Shown piece after piece: positions 60,301 to 64,000 of a stretch of 64,000 nt of DNA. A program made the position numbers and the translations under genes. The stretch's first letter is position 1, and every line of letters begins with the position of its first letter. The notes under the pieces are model-generated. The model saw nothing but the letters and a program-made list of their open reading frames with translations. It did no database searches and had not been told where the DNA came from. The stretch lies in assembly GCA_013398295.1 (NCBI GenBank), contig VZSF01008169.1, forward strand, positions 1,674,001 to 1,738,000, written 5' to 3'. The DNA is from Chionis minor. Lineage: Eukaryota > Chordata > Aves > Charadriiformes > Chionididae.

Positions 60301-62420
60301 AGCAGCAATCTACATGTGCCTTTCCTACTTTAGGCAAAATACAGGGAATCTTGGCATAATCTACGTGCTCAAGGCTACAAGCTGACAACGGAAGCGCTCC
60401 CGTTCCAGACTGCCAGGGCCTCCAGAGAAATTGCCAGTGATGTGAGTTGAATGATTCAACCTTCCTTCTTGCCTAATTTCTGTTAACTTCATGTAAAACA
60501 ATGTCTAAAGCAGATTTTACTGAATTAAAGTGACTCCATAACCATGTGAGACAAGTGTGAGACAGAATATATTACTTATGAATGAGATTCTTTGTGTGAA
60601 TTTAAAAAAAAAAAGAAGAGGAAGAATCGCTGCTAATCGGGAACCAAGCTCGGTTAAACATCTTCCAGTGGGAAATAGGTAGTGAATTAAAGTATTTGCA
60701 GACAGACAAATCAGGGGGATTCTGCTCCTTTCCAGGCTTTCAGCTCCTTATATTATAAAGTGACCACTAATTCTGTCCACCCTGCTTTGAGCTGACTTTT
60801 GGCAGTAGTTTGTGTTCCTGAATTGAAATGAAGTCAGAAGAAGTTGAGCGTCCTTTGAATCTCTGAAAATCAGGAGCTGCCTGTCTGGTTAGAAAGTGAA
60901 AAGCAGTGGATGGTCCTGTAATTATGTGTCCCCTTAATTTCTGAAATAGAGGATACAAATCTTCGTACGCTTAAAAATATCCTCTCATTTGCGTCGTTGT
61001 TTGCAAAACACTCAGACATGGTGGTATCCATTTCTCAGAAAACCTAAGTTCATCCCTTCCTCACAAGAAATTTAATAAATTCTAGGAAAAACTGACAATT
61101 AAGCTAAATTTTGTTTAAAAAGTCTTCGTTTTCTGTAGGGTTTTTTTTTTTTGCATATTTTATCTCTAACGTGATAAAATACAAATGTATTTCGTGTGTA
61201 TTTATTTTACGAAGCAACTATTTCTAGCTGTAATTTATAATGTATACTTAACTGTATTTTGCTGAGTGCTTTTGGTTACAGCTTCAGATCTGCTCTAAAG
61301 GGTACAAGTCCATAATAGAATTACATCCACTTACAACAGATCTGAATTTGGCCCTTCATCTTGGAAGCACTTTATAAACATTAGCTACTGTAATTTAATC
61401 CCCACAACTCTCTTGTGTGGTAGATAAGTGTTATTATCCCATTTCAACTACATTATGAACTCTTTAGGGCCCAGGCCTTCCCTTTAAAGTTCCAAGCACC
61501 CTGTTGATGCTGTATAAATAATCATTATCATCATCATCACTATTTCACAGAGAGGATAAATGCAAGATCATAGGGAGAGTCATAGTCCCAGCTAAGATGA
61601 GAATGAGGGGTTGCTGGTGCTTATTCTTGTACTCAGACCACCATCTCAGGCTTCTCAACATAGTTATTGATCCAAGAAAACTGAATTTACTCTTTAAAAT
61701 AGCTGGGTGGCATTTGCAAATCTGAAGGCTACAGAGTGCATGATGTTTCTCTTTTGTATAGATTTTTTTCCTTCTGTCTTTTGTTTGTTTCTCTTATGTC
61801 CTTATTCCTAGCAATGGGAGTAAAATTCTATGAGAGATAATAAAAGTACATGATCTAAGGTTAAACATGAGCAACGCTTTGGGCATATTCAGAGAATGTA
61901 TTGAGATGCACTTAACTTTAGTGCTGCCGCTACTGTGGTGTTTAAATTTGAGAGCAATGAGAGATTCAAACAATTACTTTCAAGTGCTGCATACCTTGGC
62001 TGTTTTTACAGACAGCATAGGTGTTTCAGTGACTTATCCTAAGTTAGTTAGCTAGAGCAGCCAGTCCAAGTTTGGCACTTTTTCACTTTTACCCTTTTTT
62101 ATTTTTAGTACCAATATAAACACAACTTTGTGATGGAGAGAGGGAAGCACATTGGTGCCAGAAGTGTTCTGGATGACACCAGGTTGCTGCATTGCTTGCA
62201 CGCTGCCAAATTACAGAGTGAACAGGAGTATAAGAAGGGATCCCAAGAAGTGTGGTCTCAGTACCATCTGCCCATGGACATGGTGAATCTTGTCCATGCC
62301 AGGAAAGCCCAGGCCTTAGCGAGTGATCAAGATTACAGAAAGAGACTCCATGAATTTACAGCACTCCCGGAAGACATGAAGATGATGTGGGCCAAAAGAG
62401 CCCACATGCTACAGAGCGAG
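15274..62420 (+). CDS. NRAP: NRAP, nebulin-related anchoring protein, 35 exons (5' 1,410 codons; 3' end outside window)
   Basis: NRAP is a striated-muscle scaffold that binds actin, alpha-actinin, filamin, talin/vinculin and muscle LIM protein. It works in premyofibrils, intercalated discs and myotendinous junctions. The 35 exons listed separately join without a stop. Residues 6-57 form a LIM domain, 58-155 a linker, and 156-545 single nebulin repeats. Super-repeats of seven units follow: 546-784 (239 residues), 785-1027 (243), 1028-1270 (243), and a fourth beginning at 1271. Exon 1 ends in phase 0 and exon 2 in phase 2; all later junctions are phase 0. Human NRAP is about 1,730 residues, so some 320 residues (end of super-repeat 4, the last repeats and the tail) lie to the right. 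Mammalian order of repeats is fully preserved, with no frameshift or lost exon. Splice coordinates come from GT-AG sites plus frame. Confidence 0.95.
15601..15695 (+). CDS. NRAP: NRAP exon 2 (rest of LIM domain)
   Basis: Residues 25-55 and two bases of codon 56. H27, C30, C33, C36 and C54 continue the zinc ligands; with C6, C9 and H57 they fit C-x2-C-x17-H-x2-C-x2-C-x2-C-x17-C-x2-H exactly, so the LIM domain is intact. Acceptor TTTCCAG, donor GTAAGT, phase 2 exit. Confidence 0.95.
16402..16489 (+). CDS. NRAP: NRAP exon 3 (LIM-to-nebulin linker, tandem donor)
   Basis: Residues 56-85, with the last LIM ligand H57 and a linker ending KKLSEVVSE. Two in-frame donors lie nine bases apart (16,481 GTAAGT and 16,490 GTAAGA). 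I used the downstream one because VSE followed by IKYRE in exon 4 reproduces a normal nebulin-repeat junction. The upstream donor would drop V-S-E without a frameshift. Confidence 0.8.
16490..19584 (+). other. NRAP: NRAP intron 3 (3.1 kb)
   Basis: AT-rich intron; the only assignable content is the SINE-like relic at 18.1-18.3 kb. A 108-codon plus-strand open frame at 19,258-19,584 runs into the exon 4 acceptor and looks like chance. Confidence 0.6.
18081..18300 (+). repeat. CORE-SINE/MIR-like relic in intron 3
   Basis: 'ctctctgtacctctatactt' followed by 'catttgtaaaatggaaataa' resembles the MIR/CORE-SINE 'cctcagttt..tctgtaaaatggg.ataat' segment. It is followed by 'ttcttcaggacagggactgt', another word typical of old amniote SINE tails. 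It is diverged, and I assign it from remembered consensus. Confidence 0.55.
19585..19689 (+). CDS. NRAP: NRAP exon 4 (linker, nebulin-like)
   Basis: Residues 86-120, [20 protein letters not shown] and onward, ending QQLATQ. It aligns with the GEQ-K-SVFHWDMKS linker segment of mammalian NRAP. The IKYRE start gives it the look of a degenerate nebulin repeat. Acceptor is a T-run plus TAG, donor GTAAGA. Confidence 0.92.
20152..20256 (+). CDS. NRAP: NRAP exon 5 (linker)
   Basis: Residues 121-155, including [19 protein letters not shown], the counterpart of the mammalian YGEGNAW..GALPDPE segment. It ends LSD, the usual repeat boundary. Donor GTAAGT. Confidence 0.93.
20926..21033 (+). CDS. NRAP: NRAP exon 6 (nebulin repeat, GSFPAMITP type, copy 1)
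   Basis: Residues 156-191 with [20 protein letters not shown]. First of three exons with the [11 protein letters not shown] signature (also exons 8 and 10), evidently products of exon duplication. Donor GTAAGT. Confidence 0.95.
21898..22002 (+). CDS. NRAP: NRAP exon 7 (nebulin repeat)
   Basis: Residues 192-226, [14 protein letters not shown] to GGQLSSD. Canonical VEYK start and SSD end. Donor GTAAGT. Confidence 0.95.
22395..22701 (-). repeat. CR1 LINE 3' fragment in NRAP intron 7
   Basis: It starts with the reverse-complement CR1 tail ('aatcacagaatggtaggggt' and 'tggaagggacctt') and continues through the usual 'gcctgttccagtgctctgtc' and 'ttgcctcttgtcctgtcgct' words. It is antisense to NRAP. 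Its inner end is about 40 bases before the exon 8 acceptor. Confidence 0.92.
22742..22849 (+). CDS. NRAP: NRAP exon 8 (nebulin repeat, GSFPAMITP type, copy 2)
   Basis: Residues 227-262, [20 protein letters not shown] through ANELASD. The acceptor (TTTTTACAG) is close to a CR1 insertion but keeps its own pyrimidine tract. Donor GTAAGT. Confidence 0.95.
22850..24408 (+). other. NRAP: NRAP intron 8 (1.6 kb)
   Basis: No gene or repeat family recognised; a short dinucleotide-like stretch (acacacataaacacatgcac) occurs near 23,425. Confidence 0.55.
24409..24513 (+). CDS. NRAP: NRAP exon 9 (nebulin repeat)
   Basis: Residues 263-297, [20 protein letters not shown] and ending ENVDQCGQ, matching the mammalian VRYHQQY..ADQYGQ exon. 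Its end departs from the SD/SE repeat boundary, as in mammals. Donor GTACGC. Confidence 0.94.
24514..27249 (+). other. NRAP: NRAP intron 9 (2.7 kb)
   Basis: AT-rich intron with no recognisable gene or family repeat. It carries a G13 run (27,083-27,095) and a nearby A-rich run (27,134-27,147), both within 170 bases of the exon 10 acceptor. Confidence 0.7.
27083..27095 (+). repeat. G13 homopolymer in intron 9
   Basis: Thirteen G residues in a row, 155 bases upstream of the exon 10 acceptor. It is likely unstable in length, and G-rich intronic runs can act as splicing enhancers. Confidence 0.95.
27250..27354 (+). CDS. NRAP: NRAP exon 10 (nebulin repeat, GSFPAMITP type, copy 3)
   Basis: Residues 298-332, [20 protein letters not shown] and on to ANELASD. 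Third copy of the signature exon, one codon shorter than copies 1 and 2. Acceptor CTTCAG, donor GTAAGT. Confidence 0.95.
28305..28360 (+). repeat. Short CR1 3' tail
   Basis: Contains 'gatcttcaaggtccca' followed by 'taaccattctgtgattctat', the diagnostic CR1 terminal segment. It is only about 55 bases long and in plus orientation. Confidence 0.7.
29180..29296 (+). CDS. NRAP: NRAP exon 11 (nebulin repeat, long form)
   Basis: Residues 333-371, [20 protein letters not shown] to NKLVSE. At 39 residues it is the longest single-repeat exon here. Acceptor TTTTCAG, donor GTAAGG. Confidence 0.95.
29960..30945 (-). repeat. Ancient CR1-like LINE relic in intron 11
   Basis: The reverse strand at 30,849-30,780 encodes [20 protein letters not shown], a decayed reverse-transcriptase LDFSKAFDTVP motif. 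Downstream (29,970-30,250) are diverged CR1/L3-type 3' words such as 'actaagcaagccaaattctt'. Boundaries are soft and no intact frame survives. Confidence 0.65.
31042..31146 (+). CDS. NRAP: NRAP exon 12 (nebulin repeat; possible regulated exon)
   Basis: Residues 372-406, [20 protein letters not shown] to SKFTSD. Skipping this 35-codon phase-0 exon keeps the frame. An exon 12 of this length is reported to be left out in cardiac NRAP of mammals; that this exon is its counterpart is my inference from order and length. Acceptor CACCAAG, donor GTAAGT. Confidence 0.93.
32097..32204 (+). CDS. NRAP: NRAP exon 13 (nebulin repeat)
   Basis: Residues 407-442, [20 protein letters not shown] to VGSLASN. 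The acceptor follows an uninterrupted T18 tract. Donor GTAAGT. Confidence 0.95.
32906..33010 (+). CDS. NRAP: NRAP exon 14 (nebulin repeat)
   Basis: Residues 443-477, [20 protein letters not shown] to KLVPLKD. The PLKD end instead of SD is a conserved quirk of NRAP. Donor GTAAAT. Confidence 0.95.
33011..35289 (+). other. NRAP: NRAP intron 14 (2.3 kb)
   Basis: No gene, no clear repeat family and no extra nebulin-type exon seen on either strand. Confidence 0.6.
35290..35388 (+). CDS. NRAP: NRAP exon 15 (nebulin repeat)
   Basis: Residues 478-510, [20 protein letters not shown] to NAQQLSD. Its 33 codons match the short KYRQ-type unit of the super-repeat. Donor GTAAGT. Confidence 0.95.
35903..36007 (+). 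CDS. NRAP: NRAP exon 16 (nebulin repeat)
   Basis: Residues 511-545, [20 protein letters not shown] to NAELYSE. Last unit before the regular super-repeats. Donor GTAAGC. Confidence 0.95.
36008..37199 (+). other. NRAP: NRAP intron 16 (1.2 kb)
   Basis: Unremarkable intron; nothing recognised beyond the splice sites. Confidence 0.6.
37200..37307 (+). CDS. NRAP: NRAP exon 17 (super-repeat 1, unit 1)
   Basis: Residues 546-581, [20 protein letters not shown] to SRDLASD. Its 36 codons with a KYKEGW/LYKSSW-type start mark the first unit of each super-repeat (compare exons 23, 28, 34). Donor GTATGT. Confidence 0.95.
38145..38246 (+). CDS. NRAP: NRAP exon 18 (super-repeat 1, unit 2)
   Basis: Residues 582-615, [20 protein letters not shown] to AKMSSE. 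At 34 codons it is shorter than the 38-residue unit 2 of the other super-repeats, which accounts for the 239-residue length of super-repeat 1. Donor GTAAAT. Confidence 0.95.
38753..38950 (+). CDS. NRAP: NRAP exon 19 (super-repeat 1, units 3 and 4)
   Basis: Residues 616-681: [20 protein letters not shown] starts unit 3 and [20 protein letters not shown] lies in unit 4. Two 33-residue repeats share one exon. Donor GTAAGA. Confidence 0.95.
39163..39267 (+). CDS. NRAP: NRAP exon 20 (super-repeat 1, unit 5, WMKG motif)
   Basis: Residues 682-716, [20 protein letters not shown] to GDLVSE. This unit carries the once-per-super-repeat WLKGIGW-type motif, proposed in nebulin to bind the tropomyosin/troponin complex. 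Here its last Trp is Cys (WMKGAGC). Intron 19 before it is only 212 bases. Donor GTAAGC. Confidence 0.95.
39268..41584 (+). other. NRAP: NRAP intron 20 (2.3 kb)
   Basis: No gene or family repeat recognised. Several chance open frames of 60-108 codons occur on both strands, with no protein-family resemblance. Confidence 0.6.
41585..41683 (+). CDS. NRAP: NRAP exon 21 (super-repeat 1, unit 6)
   Basis: Residues 717-749, [20 protein letters not shown] to SQELQSD. Short 33-residue unit. Acceptor TTGATGTAG has a modest pyrimidine tract; donor GTGAGT. Confidence 0.94.
41684..43573 (+). other. NRAP: NRAP intron 21 (1.9 kb) with tandem hairpin
   Basis: Intron without a recognised gene. It carries the paired palindromes at 41,754-41,799, 70 bases after the exon 21 donor. 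Confidence 0.7.
41754..41799 (+). repeat. Two tandem palindromes (hairpins) in intron 21
   Basis: ATTTCATAT at 41,754-41,762 pairs with ATATGAAAT at 41,769-41,777 (9 bp stem, 6 base loop). TTTCATAT at 41,778-41,785 then pairs with ATATGAAA at 41,792-41,799 (8 bp, 6 base loop). The two loops differ at one base (TTCAAT/TTCAAG), so the pair arose by tandem duplication. Confidence 0.85.
43574..43678 (+). CDS. NRAP: NRAP exon 22 (super-repeat 1, unit 7)
   Basis: Residues 750-784, [20 protein letters not shown] to AANISE. It closes super-repeat 1. Donor GTACTG is weaker than that of neighbouring exons. Confidence 0.94.
44146..44253 (+). CDS. NRAP: NRAP exon 23 (super-repeat 2, unit 1)
   Basis: Residues 785-820, [20 protein letters not shown] to KRDLASD; first unit of super-repeat 2. 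Donor GTGAGT. Confidence 0.95.
44881..45192 (+). CDS. NRAP: NRAP exon 24 (super-repeat 2, units 2-4 fused)
   Basis: Residues 821-924, 312 bases: [20 protein letters not shown] (unit 2), [20 protein letters not shown] (unit 3) and [20 protein letters not shown] (unit 4). The same three units are split over two exons in super-repeats 1 and 3. Acceptor TTCACAG, donor GTAAGT. Confidence 0.95.
45193..46238 (+). other. NRAP: NRAP intron 24 (1.0 kb)
   Basis: Nothing recognised other than splice sites. Confidence 0.6.
46239..46343 (+). CDS. NRAP: NRAP exon 25 (super-repeat 2, unit 5, WMKG motif)
   Basis: Residues 925-959, [20 protein letters not shown] to GELISE. It retains the full WMKGAGW form of the super-repeat motif. 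Donor GTGAGA. Confidence 0.95.
46344..48512 (+). other. NRAP: NRAP intron 25 (2.2 kb)
   Basis: AT-rich; no gene, repeat family or additional nebulin-type exon recognised. Confidence 0.6.
48513..48611 (+). CDS. NRAP: NRAP exon 26 (super-repeat 2, unit 6)
   Basis: Residues 960-992, [20 protein letters not shown] to SYNQAVD. The AVD end is the same NRAP-specific variation as in mammals. Acceptor CAACAG, donor GTAAGT. Confidence 0.95.
48612..50077 (+). other. NRAP: NRAP intron 26 (1.5 kb)
   Basis: No gene or repeat family recognised. Confidence 0.6.
50078..50182 (+). CDS. NRAP: NRAP exon 27 (super-repeat 2, unit 7)
   Basis: Residues 993-1027, [20 protein letters not shown] to AMNISE, closing super-repeat 2. 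Donor GTATAA is weak by consensus. Confidence 0.94.
50576..50683 (+). CDS. NRAP: NRAP exon 28 (super-repeat 3, unit 1)
   Basis: Residues 1028-1063, [20 protein letters not shown] to GEIISD. Donor GTATGT, as in exon 17, the equivalent unit of super-repeat 1. Confidence 0.95.
51473..51586 (+). CDS. NRAP: NRAP exon 29 (super-repeat 3, unit 2)
   Basis: Residues 1064-1101, [20 protein letters not shown] to AASLQSD. A CR1 element starts about 20 bases after the donor (GTAAGT). Confidence 0.95.
51605..54420 (-). mobile_element. Long CR1 non-LTR retrotransposon, 5'-truncated, inactive
   Basis: About 2.8 kb in intron 29, antisense to NRAP, with the CR1 tail at its left end (catagaatcatagaacagtt). 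Going leftwards on the minus strand it encodes endonuclease remnants ([11 protein letters not shown] near 54.1 kb; [25 protein letters not shown] near 53.8 kb). Reverse-transcriptase blocks follow: [16 protein letters not shown] near 52.9 kb, [40 protein letters not shown] and FTDDTKL (canonical FADDTKL) near 52.5 kb, then [18 protein letters not shown]. Frames are broken several times, so it cannot retrotranspose by itself. The right-hand boundary is approximate. Confidence 0.95.
54421..55789 (+). other. NRAP: Rest of NRAP intron 29
   Basis: AT-rich intron without recognised features. With the CR1 included, intron 29 is 4.2 kb, the largest complete NRAP intron in the window. Confidence 0.6.
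55790..55987 (+). CDS. NRAP: NRAP exon 30 (super-repeat 3, units 3 and 4)
   Basis: Residues 1102-1167: [20 protein letters not shown] starts unit 3, [20 protein letters not shown] lies in unit 4. A double-repeat exon like exon 19. Donor GTAATT. Confidence 0.95.
55988..57824 (+). other. NRAP: NRAP intron 30 (1.8 kb)
   Basis: No gene or repeat family recognised. A 138-codon minus-strand open frame at 57,003-56,587 has no family resemblance and is probably chance. Confidence 0.6.
57825..57929 (+). CDS. NRAP: NRAP exon 31 (super-repeat 3, unit 5)
   Basis: Residues 1168-1202, [20 protein letters not shown] to SELISE. Its motif is degenerate (FMRGVGC), as it is in mammals. Donor GTAACA. Confidence 0.95.
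58983..59081 (+). CDS. NRAP: NRAP exon 32 (super-repeat 3, unit 6)
   Basis: Residues 1203-1235, [20 protein letters not shown] to NMIANE. The acceptor GTGTGAACTCAG has a poor adjacent pyrimidine tract, but frame and homology are clear. Donor GTAGGC. Confidence 0.93.
59866..59970 (+). CDS. NRAP: NRAP exon 33 (super-repeat 3, unit 7)
   Basis: Residues 1236-1270, [20 protein letters not shown] to AANLSD, closing super-repeat 3. Donor GTAAGA. Confidence 0.95.
60334..60441 (+). CDS. NRAP: NRAP exon 34 (super-repeat 4, unit 1)
   Basis: Residues 1271-1306, [20 protein letters not shown] to SREIASD. Donor GTGAGT. Confidence 0.95.
60442..62108 (+). other. NRAP: NRAP intron 34 (1.7 kb) with a SINE-like relic
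   Basis: Contains the CORE-SINE/MIR-like relic near 61.3-61.56 kb; the rest is unremarkable. Confidence 0.6.
61335..61560 (-). repeat. CORE-SINE/MIR-like relic in intron 34
   Basis: 'agcactttataaacattagc', then 'ccccacaactctcttgtgtg' and 'gttattatcccatttcaa' read as the reverse complement of a MIR-type core. A 'tgctgtataaataatcatta' plus ATC-rich tail follows. Diverged; family assignment is from memory. Confidence 0.55.
62109..62420 (+). CDS. NRAP: NRAP exon 35 (super-repeat 4, units 2-4 fused)
   Basis: Residues 1307-1410, 312 bases: [20 protein letters not shown] (unit 2), [20 protein letters not shown] (unit 3), [20 protein letters not shown] (unit 4). Same fused layout as exon 24. Last NRAP exon in the window. 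Donor GTAAAG. Confidence 0.95.
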
Positions 62421-64000
62421 GTAAAGATTTTCCTGCTGTTAATGGCAAATTGAATTCAGCAATAACAAAGCTTTGAGTGACTGGCACAAATAGTATGTTG
62501 ACATTGTGCAGTGTTTTTACAAAGACCATTTGTAAACTTAGGGATGCATAGCAGCAAGATATCTATTTGTTCCTCGCATATGGAATATGTATAAATTAGA
62601 GGTTCTCGTGCTTTGAACCTGACAGAAAATCACTGTGGTCCATGATGCTACTTATTCTAGAGCTGAGGGCTATTTACAACCATCTCTCAGCTCTTTGGAT
62701 CACAGCCAGTCAGCGCTCTTCATGCAACATTCTTTGAGCAGAAGGTTAAATGCTCAGAGATTGATTTGGGATATGTTAGAAGGCCATTTTGCAAACAGAA
62801 AAGGTCATATCAAATAACCAGTTCCATAGATGTGTTCACAGAAATTGCTTATGCAAATATAAGTTCAGACAAACTGTGGTGACAGAAATGATGGAATTTC
62901 AGCATGGGCCACATCCATATTCACTTTGCCTTAGCATGTATGTTCAGGGACAAGCCATTGTCTGTATGTGCTTTCAAAGAGACGTAGATATGGAGGCAAT
63001 GTATAAAGCTGCATGGATGCAAGTAGCTATATTTTGACAGTTTAGGGTACAATGTCATCAGCTGCTCTGTAGCAGGAAACTCTGTTCGGGTCATTTTCGT
63101 TTGGTGAGAGAAGACATTGAATGACTCAGCGAGGAAGTGAAAAATATTGTTCAGAAAGTTATGCTAATTCTTTATAGGTCTTTGGAGAGCTGGATTTTAT
63201 TGCAAGACAAAGTGATGGGATATTTGTTGGATTTAGTCAGATTTAATGAGCAGTTATTAACAAATATTCCAGCTATGAAAGTCAGAGTGGCAATCAAAGC
63301 TCCGGAGAGCTTGTATCCTTTCTTACACAGTCCACTTGCTATCTGGTATCCCAAATGTACGCTTCATTGTCAGAAATTTTTTTGGAAATTCTTGGGATGG
63401 TATAGAAGCTGATGCTAGATGCTGTTCTTTGCTTTTCCAACTCCCATTCCTGCCTTCTCCTGTAATGGCTAACAGATGGCATACAGGTAGTTAGATCCAG
63501 GCAGGCAGGATTTTTTACTATTTACTAATTGGTGATGGTGGCTCACAAAGTAACATTTCCAGGGACTTAGTCCTTGGACCCAAACAGCACGTACTTGAGA
63601 GCTTGCCTGCAAAGGGGCAGGATAGGAGATGAGTAAGAACTTCAGCACTTGGCTCTTTGCTTTGAGACTCCACAGGTTAGAAATCCAGAGAAATGATGGT
63701 GGTGATTTTGTCCGATACCCTCACTATCTAGTAAGAGTCACATAACAGCATGCTCGAGCTGGCTGGCTGTTATGTCCTTTTGCATATAGGGAGAAAAAAC
63801 CCAAACCTGGAAAAATGGATGATTGGATTAAAGTCACACAGAGCCACTTCACTCTGAAGGAGAAATCAGAATTGTTGGGATTAGGGGTACTTGGTTGTTT
63901 GGGTTTTTTTACTTTTTATTGGGTCTGCCTTTTCTTTACTGGATTAGGAGGTAGAGCAAGCCTTTAATGTGAGTAAGGAAAGAGTAATGGGTCCTCCTCG
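62421..64000 (+). other. NRAP: NRAP intron 35 (part), to window end
   Basis: No exon was found for the next expected unit (super-repeat 4 unit 5, with the MKGIGW-type motif), so the intron continues past the edge. Small open frames here have no nebulin-like YK/SD pattern. Confidence 0.7.

Noticed and set aside
1..64000. CRISPR arrays, operons, tRNA or rRNA genes, prokaryotic mobile elements
   Set aside because: None seen; the window is intron-rich vertebrate DNA with LINE repeats.

Overview
This is a stretch of vertebrate nuclear genome, almost certainly avian. The evidence is CR1 LINEs of several ages (one near 2.8 kb), only faint CORE-SINE/MIR-like relics, no Alu- or L1-type elements, compact introns, and coding exons that read as bird-like versions of two vertebrate muscle/apoptosis genes. 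There is no operon, CRISPR array, phage or other prokaryotic feature.

Layout. (1) Positions 1-9,600 belong to the 5' part of CASP7 (caspase-7) on the minus strand. A CpG island at about 8,850-9,600 is the likely promoter. The first coding exon (7,365-7,480) encodes the N-terminal pro-peptide, and the first coding intron runs off the left edge. The core protease exons were not found in the window. (2) Positions 9,600-15,270 lie between the CASP7 CpG island and NRAP. They hold no recognisable gene but do hold a decayed PIF/Harbinger (DDE_Tnp_4) transposase relic at about 10,960-11,290. (3) Positions 15,274-62,420 hold 35 coding exons of NRAP (nebulin-related anchoring protein) on the plus strand. 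All have acceptable splice sites and join into one open frame of 1,410 codons. The final 1.6 kb is intron, and the C-terminal part of NRAP lies beyond the right edge.

NRAP carries one N-terminal LIM domain, a linker, then single nebulin repeats that become 7-unit super-repeats. It is an actin-binding scaffold of myofibril assembly, intercalated discs and myotendinous junctions. Every exon from exon 4 on starts and ends in phase 0 and encodes one, two or three whole repeats. The order CASP7(-)/NRAP(+) head to head matches the human 10q25 neighbourhood as I know it. The two genes share no evident pathway; the CpG-island promoter of CASP7 and the CpG-poor start of NRAP suggest separate broad and muscle-restricted control.

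Repeats: young CR1 copies at 1.5-1.9 kb (+), 22.4-22.7 kb (-) and 51.6-54.4 kb (-); older CR1-like relics at 5.4-6.1 kb and 29.95-30.95 kb (both -); a short CR1 tail at 28.3 kb (+); and two CORE-SINE/MIR-like relics at 18.1-18.3 and 61.3-61.56 kb. I found no credible new biological system. The most useful leads are the modular, alternating exon architecture of NRAP, the Harbinger relic, a tandem donor site at the LIM/nebulin linker, and CR1 insertions very close to splice sites.
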